From positions 1,302,001 to 1,366,000 of the forward strand of contig CAVWGP010000011.1 in assembly GCA_963754645.1 (NCBI GenBank): 64,000 bases of DNA. The letters are read 5' to 3'. The notes under the pieces are model-generated. The model worked only from the letters and a program-made list of their open reading frames with translations, was not told the DNA's origin and searched no databases. The translations under genes and the position numbers were made by a program. Below, in pieces: positions 8,053 to 16,401 of this stretch; position 1 is the first letter of the stretch, and each line of letters begins with the position of its first letter. Source of the DNA: CAVWGP01 sp963754645 (GTDB lineage Bacteria > Pseudomonadota > Alphaproteobacteria > Bin65).

Positions 8053-8795
8053 TCGAATTTCCCCGCCGCACCGTGATCGTCACCGGCGCCGGCCACGGGA
8101 TCGGCCGCGCCATCGCCCGCGCCTTCGCCGATGCCAAGGCCAATGTCTGGATCTGCGACCTCGATCTGAACGACCTCAACGAAACCTCTGGCGGCCGCAT
8201 GCAGACGCGCGTCGTCGACGTCGCCAAGCACGATGCGGTCTTCGCCTTCGCCGATGCCGCGCACAAGGCGACCGGCCGCGTCGATATTCTCGTCAACAAT
8301 GCCGGCGGCGTCGCGGGCCAGGTCGGCCGGCCGTTCGAAACCGTCACCGCCGCCGAGTGGCAGAAGCTGTTCGACATCAATGTCACCGGCGCTTTTTACT
8401 TCTCGCAAGCCGTGGCACCGATCATGAAGGCGGCGAAGCATGGCCGCATCGTCAACATATCGAGCGGCGCCGGGTTGCAGCCGAGCCTCACCGGCATCCA
8501 GGCCTATGCATCGGCAAAGCACGCGCTGGTCGGCCTGACGCGCCAGCTCGGCCACGAGCTTGGCCAATTCGGCATCACGGTGAACAGCGTGGCACCCGGC
8601 TTCATCCGCTCCAATCCGTCGAGCGAAAAGCAGTGGCAGAGCTACGGGCCCGAGGGGCAGAAGCAGCTCGTGCAGCGCATCGCCCTGCGCCGGCTCGGCC
8701 AGCCCGAGGACATCGCCAACGCCGTGCTGTTCCTGGCATCGGAACAGGCCGGCTGGATCACGGGCCAGATCTTGCCGGTGGATGGCGGGCGGTAG
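8046..8795 (+). CDS. SDR-family oxidoreductase
   Basis: A classical short-chain dehydrogenase of 249 residues. It has the cofactor motif TGAGHGIG near residues 14-21, NNAGG, the catalytic serine in VNISSGAG, and YASAK, the catalytic tyrosine-lysine pair. The C-terminus GWITGQILPVDGGR is standard. The ATG at 8046 overlaps the preceding gene's end by seven bases, making it the third member of a tightly coupled catabolic operon. The acidic residues after the second strand (CDLDLND) suggest NAD(H) rather than NADP(H). Confidence 0.9.
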   Translation: MLIEFPRRTVIVTGAGHGIGRAIARAFADAKANVWICDLDLNDLNETSGGRMQTRVVDVAKHDAVFAFADAAHKATGRVDILVNNAGGVAGQVGRPFETVTAAEWQKLFDINVTGAFYFSQAVAPIMKAAKHGRIVNISSGAGLQPSLTGIQAYASAKHALVGLTRQLGHELGQFGITVNSVAPGFIRSNPSSEKQWQSYGPEGQKQLVQRIALRRLGQPEDIANAVLFLASEQAGWITGQILPVDGGR

Positions 8796-8956
8796 CGCGG
8801 TTTTTCGCCGCGTCGGGGTGCGCCGCGCGCCCAATATCGGGCCGACGTGATATGCGATGTTACTGGCTGCTTATCGACCGTCGCCGCGTTTCCCCGGCTT
8901 TGCAAAGATCGCGCGGCTGCGAAAATACTCGCTACGTGCTCGGGCTGTAGGCAAAC

Positions 8957-9686
8957 ATGAAAATCCTTCTCATCAATCCGAACACAACATCGGCGATGAC
9001 CGATCGCATGGTCGCTGCCGCGCGCCAGCTTCTGCCGGCCGGCGTCGCCGTGCTCGGCGCGACCGGCCGTTTCGGCGCGCGCTACATCGCGAGCCGGGCC
9101 GCCGCCGCCATCGCCGGCCACGCCGCGCTCGATGCCTATGCCGAGCACGGCGCGGGTTGCGACGCGGTTTTGCTGGCCTGTTTCGGCGATCCGGGATTGG
9201 ATGCGCTGAAAGAAATCACGCCGGTTCCTGTGCTCGGCCTTGCGGAAGCCTCGTGCGTCGCCGCGCTGCGTCTCGGCAAGCGAATTCAGCATCGTAACCG
9301 GCGGCGAACGCTGGGGCCCGATGCTGGCGGAATTCGTCGCCGCGCGCGGCTGGTCGGCGCAGCTCGCCTCGGTGCGAACCGTGGCGCCGACCGGGGCCGA
9401 AATCGCGGCCGACCCCGAGGCCGCGCTCGCCATGCTGGCCGCCTCATGCCGCGATTGCGCCGAGGGCGACGGCGCCGATTGCGTCATCCTCGGCGGCGCC
9501 GGCTTGGTCGGGCTCGCCGAACGGATCGCGCATCGCGTGCCGGTGCCGGTCTTGTGCTCGGTCGCGACGGGCATCGACGCGATCCACGAAGCGGCACGGC
9601 AATCGTCCAAGCGCTCTCCCGCGTCGCTCCCGCCGGTCGGCACCACCGGCCTGTCGCCGGCGCTGGCGCGCATCTTCGGCGTTTAG
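8957..9686 (+). CDS. Asp/Glu/hydantoin racemase family protein (one-base frameshift)
   Basis: Begins MKILLINPNTTSAMTDRMVA, the typical start of the cofactor-independent Asp/Glu/hydantoin racemases. Cysteines in LLACFGDPG and, after the shift, DCVILGGAGL sit where the family's two catalytic cysteines are expected. The frame changes near 9283, where CGAATTC should probably read CGATTC; corrected length is 242 residues, normal for the family. These enzymes racemise hydantoins or related acids, fitting the hydantoinase genes elsewhere in the window. The stop codon overlaps the convergent dioxygenase gene by four bases. Probably an intact gene with a sequence error. Confidence 0.75.
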
Positions 9687-10225
9687 CCGCGGATCGCGTG
9701 CCAGGCCTTGGCGTCGCGACCGGGATGGATCGTGCGGCATTGCGGGCAGCGCCGCGCCGCTTCGTCGCCGACATAGAATTTTTCGAACGCGACCGGCAGA
9801 TCCTTGGTGATATCGGCGAGCTGAACCTCGGTGCGGAAAATGCGCGTCGCGCATTTGGCGCAGTAGAATTCGAAGGCGTCGAGCTCGCCCATGGGCCGCG
9901 CGCGCTCGACGACGAGGCACAGGCTGCCGGCTTCGGGGCGCTGCGGCGAATGGCGCATATGCGGCGCCATCAGAAATACGGCGCCCTCCTTGAGCTGAAG
10001 CGTCTCGATCTTGCCGCGGTCGTGAATCAGCACATGGGCATTGCCCTTGAATTGCCAGAAAAATTCCTCGAACGGATCGTCGTGAAAATCGGTGCGCTGG
10101 TTCGGGCCGCCGACCACGGTGACGATCAGGTCGCTGTCTTTCCAAACCTGCGCATTGTTGACCGGCGGCTTGAGCTTCGCGGCGTTTTCCGCGAGCCAGC
10201 GGGGAAAATCGATCGCTTGCGGCAT
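9683..10225 (-). CDS. 3-hydroxyanthranilate 3,4-dioxygenase
   Basis: A 180-residue cupin dioxygenase that opens the ring of 3-hydroxyanthranilate in the kynurenine or 2-nitrobenzoate pathways. The iron site is visible in NQRTDFHDDPFEEFFWQFKG (His, Glu) with the later MRHSPQRP histidine. The C-terminal rubredoxin-like domain carries CAKC and CPQC pairs, as in bacterial enzymes. GAGGAG lies before the ATG at 10225. No kynureninase or tryptophan dioxygenase is adjacent. Downstream of the flavin monooxygenase but separated by a hairpin repeat, so it may be transcribed on its own. Confidence 0.9.
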   Translation of the reverse strand: MPQAIDFPRWLAENAAKLKPPVNNAQVWKDSDLIVTVVGGPNQRTDFHDDPFEEFFWQFKGNAHVLIHDRGKIETLQLKEGAVFLMAPHMRHSPQRPEAGSLCLVVERARPMGELDAFEFYCAKCATRIFRTEVQLADITKDLPVAFEKFYVGDEAARRCPQCRTIHPGRDAKAWHAIRG

Positions 10226-10290
10226 GGTCTGTCTCCTCGGCGGGCTGTTGCGCGGCAGTGCATGATATCAACCGACATTATCGAAGTCTC

Positions 10291-10349
10291 GTCATCCCGA
10301 CCCCTCGACGTCCGCCGCAGGCGGCGGACGTCGAGGGGCTCGGGATGAC
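10291..10349. repeat. Long near-perfect hairpin with GTCATCCCGA ends
   Basis: The arms at 10291-10317 and 10322-10349 pair over 27 bp with one bulged base and a CAGG loop. The outer GTCATCCCGA and inner CCCCTCGACG sequences resemble the ends of the larger element at 18491-18687, so this is probably a short family member. It sits after the monooxygenase stop and before the dioxygenase start, and could also act as a terminator; no U-run follows it on the minus strand. Confidence 0.7.
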
Positions 10350-10375
10350 GGAAATTTTCGTTTCGCCGCGCTTCG

Positions 10376-11575
10376 CTAGATCGCCACGCTCAGCGCGTCG
10401 TAGGTGAACAGCCACTCGTAGCGCTCGGCGACGCGGTCCGGGTGCCATTGCTCGGCGACGTAGCGCGCGGCGTAGTCGCGGTCGGCGAGCAGCGGGTTGT
10501 GAAAGCGCTTGGCGTTCTCGGCCGAGCCGCGCACGATTTTCGCGGTGCGCTCGAGGCGCGCCGCTTCGTAGCGCGCCAGCGCCGAAGCCGGATCCCGTGG
10601 CGCCGCCGCCAGGCAACGGGCCAAAATGTAACCATCCTCGATCGCCATCACCGCGCCTTGGGCAAGAAAGGGCAGGGTCGGGTGACAGGCATCGCCCAAC
10701 AGGCTGACGCGGCCGATGCTCCAGCGCGGCATCGGCGGCCGGCTCATCAGCGCCCATTTGTAGGGGCGATCGATGGCGCGGATCAGCCGCAGCACGTCGT
10801 CGTGCCAGCCGGCGAAATCGGCCAGGCATTCGTCGACCGAGCCTTCGGTGCTCCAGGATTCGACCTGCCAGTCGCGCCGCTCGCGCACCGCCACGAAATT
10901 GAGCAGCTCGCCGCGGCGCAGCAGGTAGTGGATCACATGGCCGCCGGGGCCGATCCAATTGGCGCCGACAGGCCGCATGAGATCGTGCGATAGCAGCTCC
11001 GAGGAAATGACGCCGCGCCAGGCGACGATGCCGGTGAATTCGGGCTTGTCTTCGCCGAACAGCGCGCCGCGGATGGCGGAATGCACGCCGTCGGCGCCGA
11101 TCAGCGCGTCGCCGCGTATCCGCCTTCCGTCGGCGAGGCGCAGCGAAACGCCGCGCCCGTCCTGTTCGAAGCCGATTGCTTTCGCGCCGAGGCGGATCGC
11201 GTCGCGCTTGGCGCGGCGCAGGCCGGCGGCGAGAAGCTCGTGCAGATCGGCGCGATGGAACATGTAATAGGGGAAGCCGTAGCGGCGCACCGAGCCGATG
11301 CCGAGGTCGAACAGCGGCCAGGTTTCGCCGGTGTTCCACAAGCGCACTTCCTTGCCCTTGGGCTCCCAGGCGATGCGCGCCATGGCGTCGGCGAGTCCGA
11401 GCGCCGCGAGAATGCGCGTGCCGTTGGCGCTGATTTGCACGCCGGCGCCGACCTCGCCCAATGCGAGCGCCTGTTCGAACACGGTCACGTCGCAGCCGGC
11501 GCGCAGCAGCGCGAGCGCCGCCGTCAGCCCGCCCAATCCGGCGCCGGCGATCAAGATATGCGGCGCGCCGCTCAT
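10376..11575 (-). CDS. FAD-dependent aromatic monooxygenase
   Basis: A 399-residue class A flavoprotein hydroxylase. ILIAGAGLGGLTAALALLRA at the N-terminus binds FAD. ALIGADGVHSAIR is the DG motif and SLLGDACHPTLPFLAQGA is the GD motif that contacts ribityl and NADPH. Similarity in layout is greatest to salicylate and 3-hydroxybenzoate 6-hydroxylases; substrate is inferred only as an aromatic acid. Its start overlaps the MeaB stop by four bases, so the four genes 13823-10376 may form one transcript. Confidence 0.88.
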   Translation of the reverse strand: MSGAPHILIAGAGLGGLTAALALLRAGCDVTVFEQALALGEVGAGVQISANGTRILAALGLADAMARIAWEPKGKEVRLWNTGETWPLFDLGIGSVRRYGFPYYMFHRADLHELLAAGLRRAKRDAIRLGAKAIGFEQDGRGVSLRLADGRRIRGDALIGADGVHSAIRGALFGEDKPEFTGIVAWRGVISSELLSHDLMRPVGANWIGPGGHVIHYLLRRGELLNFVAVRERRDWQVESWSTEGSVDECLADFAGWHDDVLRLIRAIDRPYKWALMSRPPMPRWSIGRVSLLGDACHPTLPFLAQGAVMAIEDGYILARCLAAAPRDPASALARYEAARLERTAKIVRGSAENAKRFHNPLLADRDYAARYVAEQWHPDRVAERYEWLFTYDALSVAI

Positions 11576-12537
11576 GGCTGCTTGAAGTTCAGCAACTCGG
11601 TCGCCGCCGCGTGCGGATCGCTGGCGCGCGCGGCGACTTTCTCGGCCAAAATTTTCAATGCCGCGGCGTTCGCCCCGGCAAAGCGCCGGCGCACCAGATC
11701 TTCGAGCCGGCGCATGATGCGCGCCTCGGCGATGCGTTGCCGGCGGCGCTCGATCTCGCCGCTCGCGCCCATCGCTTCGTAATGCTGGCGGATCGTGTCG
11801 TGTAGCGCCGCGATGCCCTCGCCGGTCTCCGAGCTCGTCGCCAGCACCGGCGGAAACCAGCCGCGCGCCTCATGCCGCATCGCGTCTTGCGTCAGCATCG
11901 TCTTGAGTTCGCGCACCGTGCGATTGGCGTCGGGCCGGTCGGCCTTGCTGACGACGTGGATATCGGCGATTTCGAGGATGCCCGCCTTGATCGCCTGAAT
12001 GTCGTCGCCGAGGCCGGGCGCCGAGACGACGACGGTGGTGTGCGCGACGCGCACGATATCGACCTCGTCCTGGCCGACTCCGACCGTCTCGATGACGACC
12101 ATGTCGTAGCCGGCGGCGTCGAGCACGTCGACGACGTCGAGCGTGGAACTGGCGAGGCCGCCAAGCGCGCCGCGCGTCGCCATCGAGCGGATGAAGATGC
12201 CGGGATCGGCCGCGATTTCGTTCATGCGGATGCGGTCGCCGAGAATGCTGCCGCCCGAAAACGGGCTGCTCGGGTCGATCGCGACGATGCCGACGGTCTT
12301 GCCCGAGTTCCGCAAATGCTGGGCCAGGGTCTTGACCAAGGTCGATTTGCCGCTGCCCGGCACGCCGGTGATGCCGACGATGTGCGCCTTGCCGGTCATG
12401 CGATAGATCGCGCCATAGGCTGCGGCGCTTTCGTCGGGGCCCGCCTCGAAGCGCGAGATCATGCGCGCGATCGCGCGGCGGTCGCCGGCGGCGACGCCGG
12501 CAACGAAGCTCGCCGTCGGAACCGGCTCGCCGGACAT
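11572..12537 (-). CDS. meaB: MeaB/ArgK-type GTPase chaperone of a B12 mutase
   Basis: A 321-residue P-loop GTPase that loads and protects adenosylcobalamin in methylmalonyl-CoA mutase-type enzymes. Walker A GVPGSGKS is at 58-65; other family marks are VAIDPSSPFSGGSILGDRIR, FIRSMATRGALGGLA, the ETVGVGQDE Walker B region, and SKAD for guanine recognition. It is six bases downstream of a gene for a stand-alone B12-binding subunit, supporting a shared role. No catalytic mutase subunit is in the window, so the partner enzyme must be encoded elsewhere. Confidence 0.93.
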   Translation of the reverse strand: MSGEPVPTASFVAGVAAGDRRAIARMISRFEAGPDESAAAYGAIYRMTGKAHIVGITGVPGSGKSTLVKTLAQHLRNSGKTVGIVAIDPSSPFSGGSILGDRIRMNEIAADPGIFIRSMATRGALGGLASSTLDVVDVLDAAGYDMVVIETVGVGQDEVDIVRVAHTTVVVSAPGLGDDIQAIKAGILEIADIHVVSKADRPDANRTVRELKTMLTQDAMRHEARGWFPPVLATSSETGEGIAALHDTIRQHYEAMGASGEIERRRQRIAEARIMRRLEDLVRRRFAGANAAALKILAEKVAARASDPHAAATELLNFKQP

Positions 12538-12543
12538 CGGCCC

Positions 12544-12960
12544 TTACCGCGGCCCGCGCAGTTCGACCTGGCTCCGCACCATGGCGACGATGTCGTCGGG
12601 CGGCGTGTCTTGGCCCATGATTTCCTTGATGCCCATCGACTTGAGCGTCGCCACGTCTTCATCCGGCATCACGCCGCCGCCGATGACGATGATGTCGTCC
12701 GCCTTGCTTTCCTTCAGCAGGCGCAGCACTTCGGGAAAAATCGTCATATGCGCGCCGGACAGGATGCTGATGCCGAGCACGTCCACGTCTTCCTGGACGG
12801 CGGCCGTCACCACCTCGGCCGGCGAACGGTGGAGTCCGGTATAGATCACGTCCATGCCCGCGTCGCGCAGGCAGCGCGCGACGATCTTGACGCCGCGATC
12901 GTGTCCGTCCAGGCCCACTTTCGCGATCAGGACCCGGATAGGCGCCGCACTTTGTGCCAT
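12544..12960 (-). CDS. B12-binding subunit of a methylmalonyl-CoA mutase-type enzyme
   Basis: A 138-residue protein made only of the cobalamin-binding domain. KVGLDGHDRGVKI carries the DxHxxG motif, with His20 the expected lower axial ligand. SILSGAHM and IVIGGGVMPDED are the other two B12-loop motifs. In full mutases this domain is fused to the TIM barrel; here, as in some split acyl-CoA mutases, it stands alone. The catalytic large subunit is not in the window. It precedes meaB by six bases. Confidence 0.9.
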   Translation of the reverse strand: MAQSAAPIRVLIAKVGLDGHDRGVKIVARCLRDAGMDVIYTGLHRSPAEVVTAAVQEDVDVLGISILSGAHMTIFPEVLRLLKESKADDIIVIGGGVMPDEDVATLKSMGIKEIMGQDTPPDDIVAMVRSQVELRGPR

Positions 12961-13025
12961 TGTTGCCGCTCTCCCGACCGATTGCGTTGTTTGCCGGGCT
13001 GCCTTCTTCGATTTTGCCGCGTGTG

Positions 13026-13823
13026 TCAAGCGCGGCAAAGGAAGTCCGTGACCAGGCGAAGATACTCCTCCGGAAAGACCTGCGGGAAGAAGTGGCCGCC
13101 CTCGGGGAAGAGAACGGTTTCGGCGCCCGGGATCAAGCGGCCCAGTTCTTCCGAGAGATAGGCCGGCATGGCGAAATCGTCGCGCGCGCCGAGCACGAGG
13201 GTGGGCGACTTGATGCGATGCAGGTCGGCGCGGCGGTCGAAGCGCGGGATCGCCTCGGTGCGCCGGCGCATGATGTTGAGCGTCGCCGCGTCGAGCCGCT
13301 CGGCGGCGGCTTCGGCGGCTTCGAGTTCGGCGGCGTGCGCCGTCAGCCACCGGGGCGATTTCATGAACAGCGTCGTAAGTTCCGCCATCGCCCGCGGCCC
13401 GCCATCGGCGAGCGCGCGCAGGCGCACCGCGCAGACCCGGCGCACGTAGAAATCCGGCCCGGCCCAGGCGCCGCCGATAACGAGGCGGTCGAGCCGCTCC
13501 GGATGTTCGATCGCCATGGTCTGGCCGATGGCGCCGCCGGCCGAATGGCCGACAAGGCTGACGCGCGCCAGGCCCAAACCGTCGAGCAATTCGACCACAT
13601 CCGCCGTCATCTGGTCGATCGAATAATCGATGTCGGCGCGCGCGCTTCGGCCGCAACCGCGGTGATCGTGCAGGATCAGCGTGAAGCGCTCGGCGAGGGC
13701 GGGAACGAACTGGTTCCAAAACGACGCCATGCCGAGGATGCCGGGCACCAGGGCGAGCGGCGGCCCGGCGCCGGTCGTCTCATAATATAAGGTGTCGCCG
13801 GTCCTGAGCGTCAGATGCGGCAT
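13026..13823 (-). CDS. Alpha/beta hydrolase
   Basis: A 265-residue hydrolase with the oxyanion/HG-type N-terminus replaced by LALVPGILGMASFW. The nucleophile elbow is GHSAGG (LVGHSAGGAIGQ), the acid is likely in LVLGARDDFAMP and the histidine in EGGHFFPQVFPEE. It resembles 3-oxoadipate enol-lactonase and related ester or lactone hydrolases. It is transcribed towards the B12 subunit gene with a 65-bp gap. A role in hydrolysing a ring-cleavage product is plausible but not shown. Confidence 0.85.
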   Translation of the reverse strand: MPHLTLRTGDTLYYETTGAGPPLALVPGILGMASFWNQFVPALAERFTLILHDHRGCGRSARADIDYSIDQMTADVVELLDGLGLARVSLVGHSAGGAIGQTMAIEHPERLDRLVIGGAWAGPDFYVRRVCAVRLRALADGGPRAMAELTTLFMKSPRWLTAHAAELEAAEAAAERLDAATLNIMRRRTEAIPRFDRRADLHRIKSPTLVLGARDDFAMPAYLSEELGRLIPGAETVLFPEGGHFFPQVFPEEYLRLVTDFLCRA

Positions 13824-13926
13824 GGTCCGTCCCTTGCCGCGGCTTGAGCGGCGACGACGATTGATCTAGCCTCGCGGCGCATTGAGCACCGCGGCACGCG
13901 GTGATTCAAGAGAGAGGGAGGACATT

Positions 13927-14922
13927 ATGAAAATCCGGCTCGCCGCCGCGATCGGGCTGCTCGCATGCCTGCCCGCCTTTGCCACGGCCCAAACCAATCT
14001 GCGCCTGCTCACCGGCTTCGATCCGCGCTTCACGCCGCAAGTCGTCGTGGTCGGCGGCTTTACCGAAGCGGTCAAGAAGGCGACGAACAATTCGATCGGC
14101 TTCACCGTTCACGGCGCCGACGTGGTGCCGCCCTTCGAGCAGTTCCAGCCGCTGTCGGCCGGCGCTTTCGATCTGTTGTTCACCGTGCAGCCCTATCATC
14201 TCGGCACCACGGCCGTGTCCTTCGGCCTGTGGGCGCTCGAACCGGCGCCGGAAAAATGGCGCGCTGACGGGGTGTGGGATTTTCTCGACAAGGAATACAG
14301 CCGCCACGGCGTCAAGCTGATCGCCATCGTGTCGCAGTCCAAACCCGGCGTCGGCATTTTCCACGCGCTGATGAAACAGCCGTTGGCGGCGGGCGAGGAT
14401 TTCAAGGGCAAGCGAATTCGCGGCAATCCTTATTATAAGCCCTTCGTCGATCTGTTCGGCGGCGCCATGGTGACGATGCCGCCGGGCGAAATCTATTCCG
14501 GCCTGCAGCGCGGCGTCGTCGACGGCGCGTTCTGGTCCGGCATCGGTTCGCTCGATTTCAAATGGTACGAAGTCGCGCCCTACATGACGCGGCCGACCTT
14601 CGGCTACGGCTATTATTTCATCCTGGCGAACCGCGAGCGCTTTTCGAAGCTGAGCGCGGCCGAGCAAAAGGCGTTGCTCGATGCCGGCAAGGCGATCGAA
14701 ATATCCGGCATGGAGGAAATGACCCGGCTCCAGGATAGGGAATTCGCGGAACTCAAGGTCAAGGGCACGAAAGAGATTATGCTCGATCCCGCCAAGGTCC
14801 AGGCCGGCTTCGCCGCCATCGTCAAGGGCGTGTGGGACACGGCCGAGGCATCCAAGGCCTCGGGCGAGCAGGTCAAGGCGTTCCGCGCTTTTCTGGAAAG
14901 CAAGGGCTACAAGGTACGCTGA
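13927..14922 (+). CDS. TRAP transporter substrate-binding protein (DctP), orphan
   Basis: A 331-residue periplasmic binding protein of the TRAP family, with signal peptide MKIRLAAAIGLLACLPAFATA. The stretch GKRIRGNPYYKPFVDLFGGA carries the arginine that usually clamps a substrate carboxylate, and PPGEIYSGLQRGVVDGAFW is the family signature. AGGGAGG lies about seven bases before the ATG at 13927. No DctQ or DctM is adjacent; an MFS gene follows after 21 bases. The DctQM pair at 20284-22154 lacks its own DctP and may be the partner. Confidence 0.88.
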   Translation: MKIRLAAAIGLLACLPAFATAQTNLRLLTGFDPRFTPQVVVVGGFTEAVKKATNNSIGFTVHGADVVPPFEQFQPLSAGAFDLLFTVQPYHLGTTAVSFGLWALEPAPEKWRADGVWDFLDKEYSRHGVKLIAIVSQSKPGVGIFHALMKQPLAAGEDFKGKRIRGNPYYKPFVDLFGGAMVTMPPGEIYSGLQRGVVDGAFWSGIGSLDFKWYEVAPYMTRPTFGYGYYFILANRERFSKLSAAEQKALLDAGKAIEISGMEEMTRLQDREFAELKVKGTKEIMLDPAKVQAGFAAIVKGVWDTAEASKASGEQVKAFRAFLESKGYKVR

Positions 14923-14943
14923 CCGACGACGTCCCGCGCGGAG

Positions 14944-16179
14944 ATGCAGTCCGGGCTCCGCACGCTGTTCGCGGCGCGCGGCTTCTGGCGGCTCTGGTTC
15001 ATCGGCGGCATTGCCAATGCGGTGCGCTGGATCGAGCTGCTGACCGCGGCGCTGTTTACCTATGAGGTGACGCGCTCGGCCTCGGCGGTGGCCGCGGTCA
15101 CGGCGGCGCGCACGCTGCCGCTGTTGTTGTTTGGCGCCTTTGCCGGCGCCGTGGCCGAGGCGCTCAACCGGAAGCACATACTCGTCGTCTATCTCGCGGT
15201 CAGCGCCATCATGGCGGCGCTTGTTGGCGTCTTGGCCGCTCTCGGAACGGCCGATCCGTGGCTCATCGGCCTATGCAGCTTCGTCAGCGGCACGGTCTGG
15301 GCCAGCGAAATGCCGACGCGGCGGCGCATGGTTGGCGAAATTGCCGGCCCCGCCTTGGTCCAGCGCGCCATTGCTTTCGATACTTTGACCAGCGCCGCCA
15401 CGCGCATGGTCGGCCCCGTCTTGGGCGGCATCGCCTATGCGACGATCGGATTGGCTTGGACCTTCCTGCTCGCTGCGCTGGCGCTGGCTTTCTGCTTTCT
15501 TCTCGCATTGGGCCACAAGTACCAACAAGAAATGAAGCCGCTGCGCCTGGATGGGATTCCCAGTGAAATCCTATCCGGGCTTCGTCAGGTCAAGCACTTT
15601 CCGGGAATCCGCGCCGTGTTGCTGACGACGATCGTCGTCAACGCGCTCGGACTGCCGTTTACCGCCATGGTCGCGCCGATCGGGCGCGGCGAGTTCGGCG
15701 TTTCGCCGTTTTGGGTCGGCGTGCTGGCGGCGGCGGAACCGTTGGGCGCGCTGGTCGGCGGCCTCTTACTGGCGGGCGTGCGGCTGCGAATGCGGGATGT
15801 CGCGTTGTTGCGCGGCGGCTCGTTGTTTTTCTTCGCGGCGCTCATCGTCGTCGGTTTCGCGCCGAGCTACGCCGTCGTATTCGCGGCCTTGGCTGCCGCC
15901 GGCCTCGGCATTGCCGCTTTCGCTGTCGCGCAATCGGCGGCGATTCTCACCGATGCGCCGGCCGAGTTGCGCTCCCGGCTATTGGGCATCGTGACCGTCT
16001 GCATCGGCACCGGCCCGCTGGGCGCAATGGCCATCGGCCTGCTCGCGGAATTGCTTGGGCCGCTGCGCGCGATCCTTGCCGGTGCCGCCGTTGGTTTGTG
16101 CCTCATTGCCGTCGCCGCGCTTTCGGCTCGCCGGCCGCCGAAGCGAAATTCCAGCATGGTGAATGAGGATTTAAGTTAG
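14944..16179 (+). CDS. MFS transporter
   Basis: A 411-residue integral membrane transporter of the major facilitator superfamily, with about 12 hydrophobic segments. The loop after the second span (AGAVAEALNRKHILVVYLAVS) corresponds to the family's cytoplasmic motif A, and EMPTRRRMVGEIAG resembles the conserved loop of the enterobactin-exporter-like subgroup. It follows the TRAP binding protein by 21 bases and may share its transcript. The cargo is unknown; an efflux role is a guess from the subgroup. Confidence 0.82.
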   Translation: MQSGLRTLFAARGFWRLWFIGGIANAVRWIELLTAALFTYEVTRSASAVAAVTAARTLPLLLFGAFAGAVAEALNRKHILVVYLAVSAIMAALVGVLAALGTADPWLIGLCSFVSGTVWASEMPTRRRMVGEIAGPALVQRAIAFDTLTSAATRMVGPVLGGIAYATIGLAWTFLLAALALAFCFLLALGHKYQQEMKPLRLDGIPSEILSGLRQVKHFPGIRAVLLTTIVVNALGLPFTAMVAPIGRGEFGVSPFWVGVLAAAEPLGALVGGLLLAGVRLRMRDVALLRGGSLFFFAALIVVGFAPSYAVVFAALAAAGLGIAAFAVAQSAAILTDAPAELRSRLLGIVTVCIGTGPLGAMAIGLLAELLGPLRAILAGAAVGLCLIAVAALSARRPPKRNSSMVNEDLS

Positions 16180-16401
16180 TCAACGCGCCGCCAATGCACC
16201 GATTAATGACATTTGAACGGCGATGCGCTCTTTCCCGGGCGATGTTAAGCCTTTCGATTTATGAGGCGTTAAAGAACCCGAAGCTAAATTCCGCCAACAC
16301 GCCTGACTGCGCGTTGAGACGTTATTGGTTGGGTCGAAGAGAAGTTTCTAAGGCCGTTGCGGAAAACGATTTTTTCCGATCGCTCTTTTGCGGAGGATCC
16401 G

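Noticed and set aside
10291..10349. Simple intrinsic terminator of the monooxygenase gene
   Set aside because: The hairpin is much longer than usual and lacks a following U-run on the minus strand; a repeat element fits better, although it may still stop transcription.
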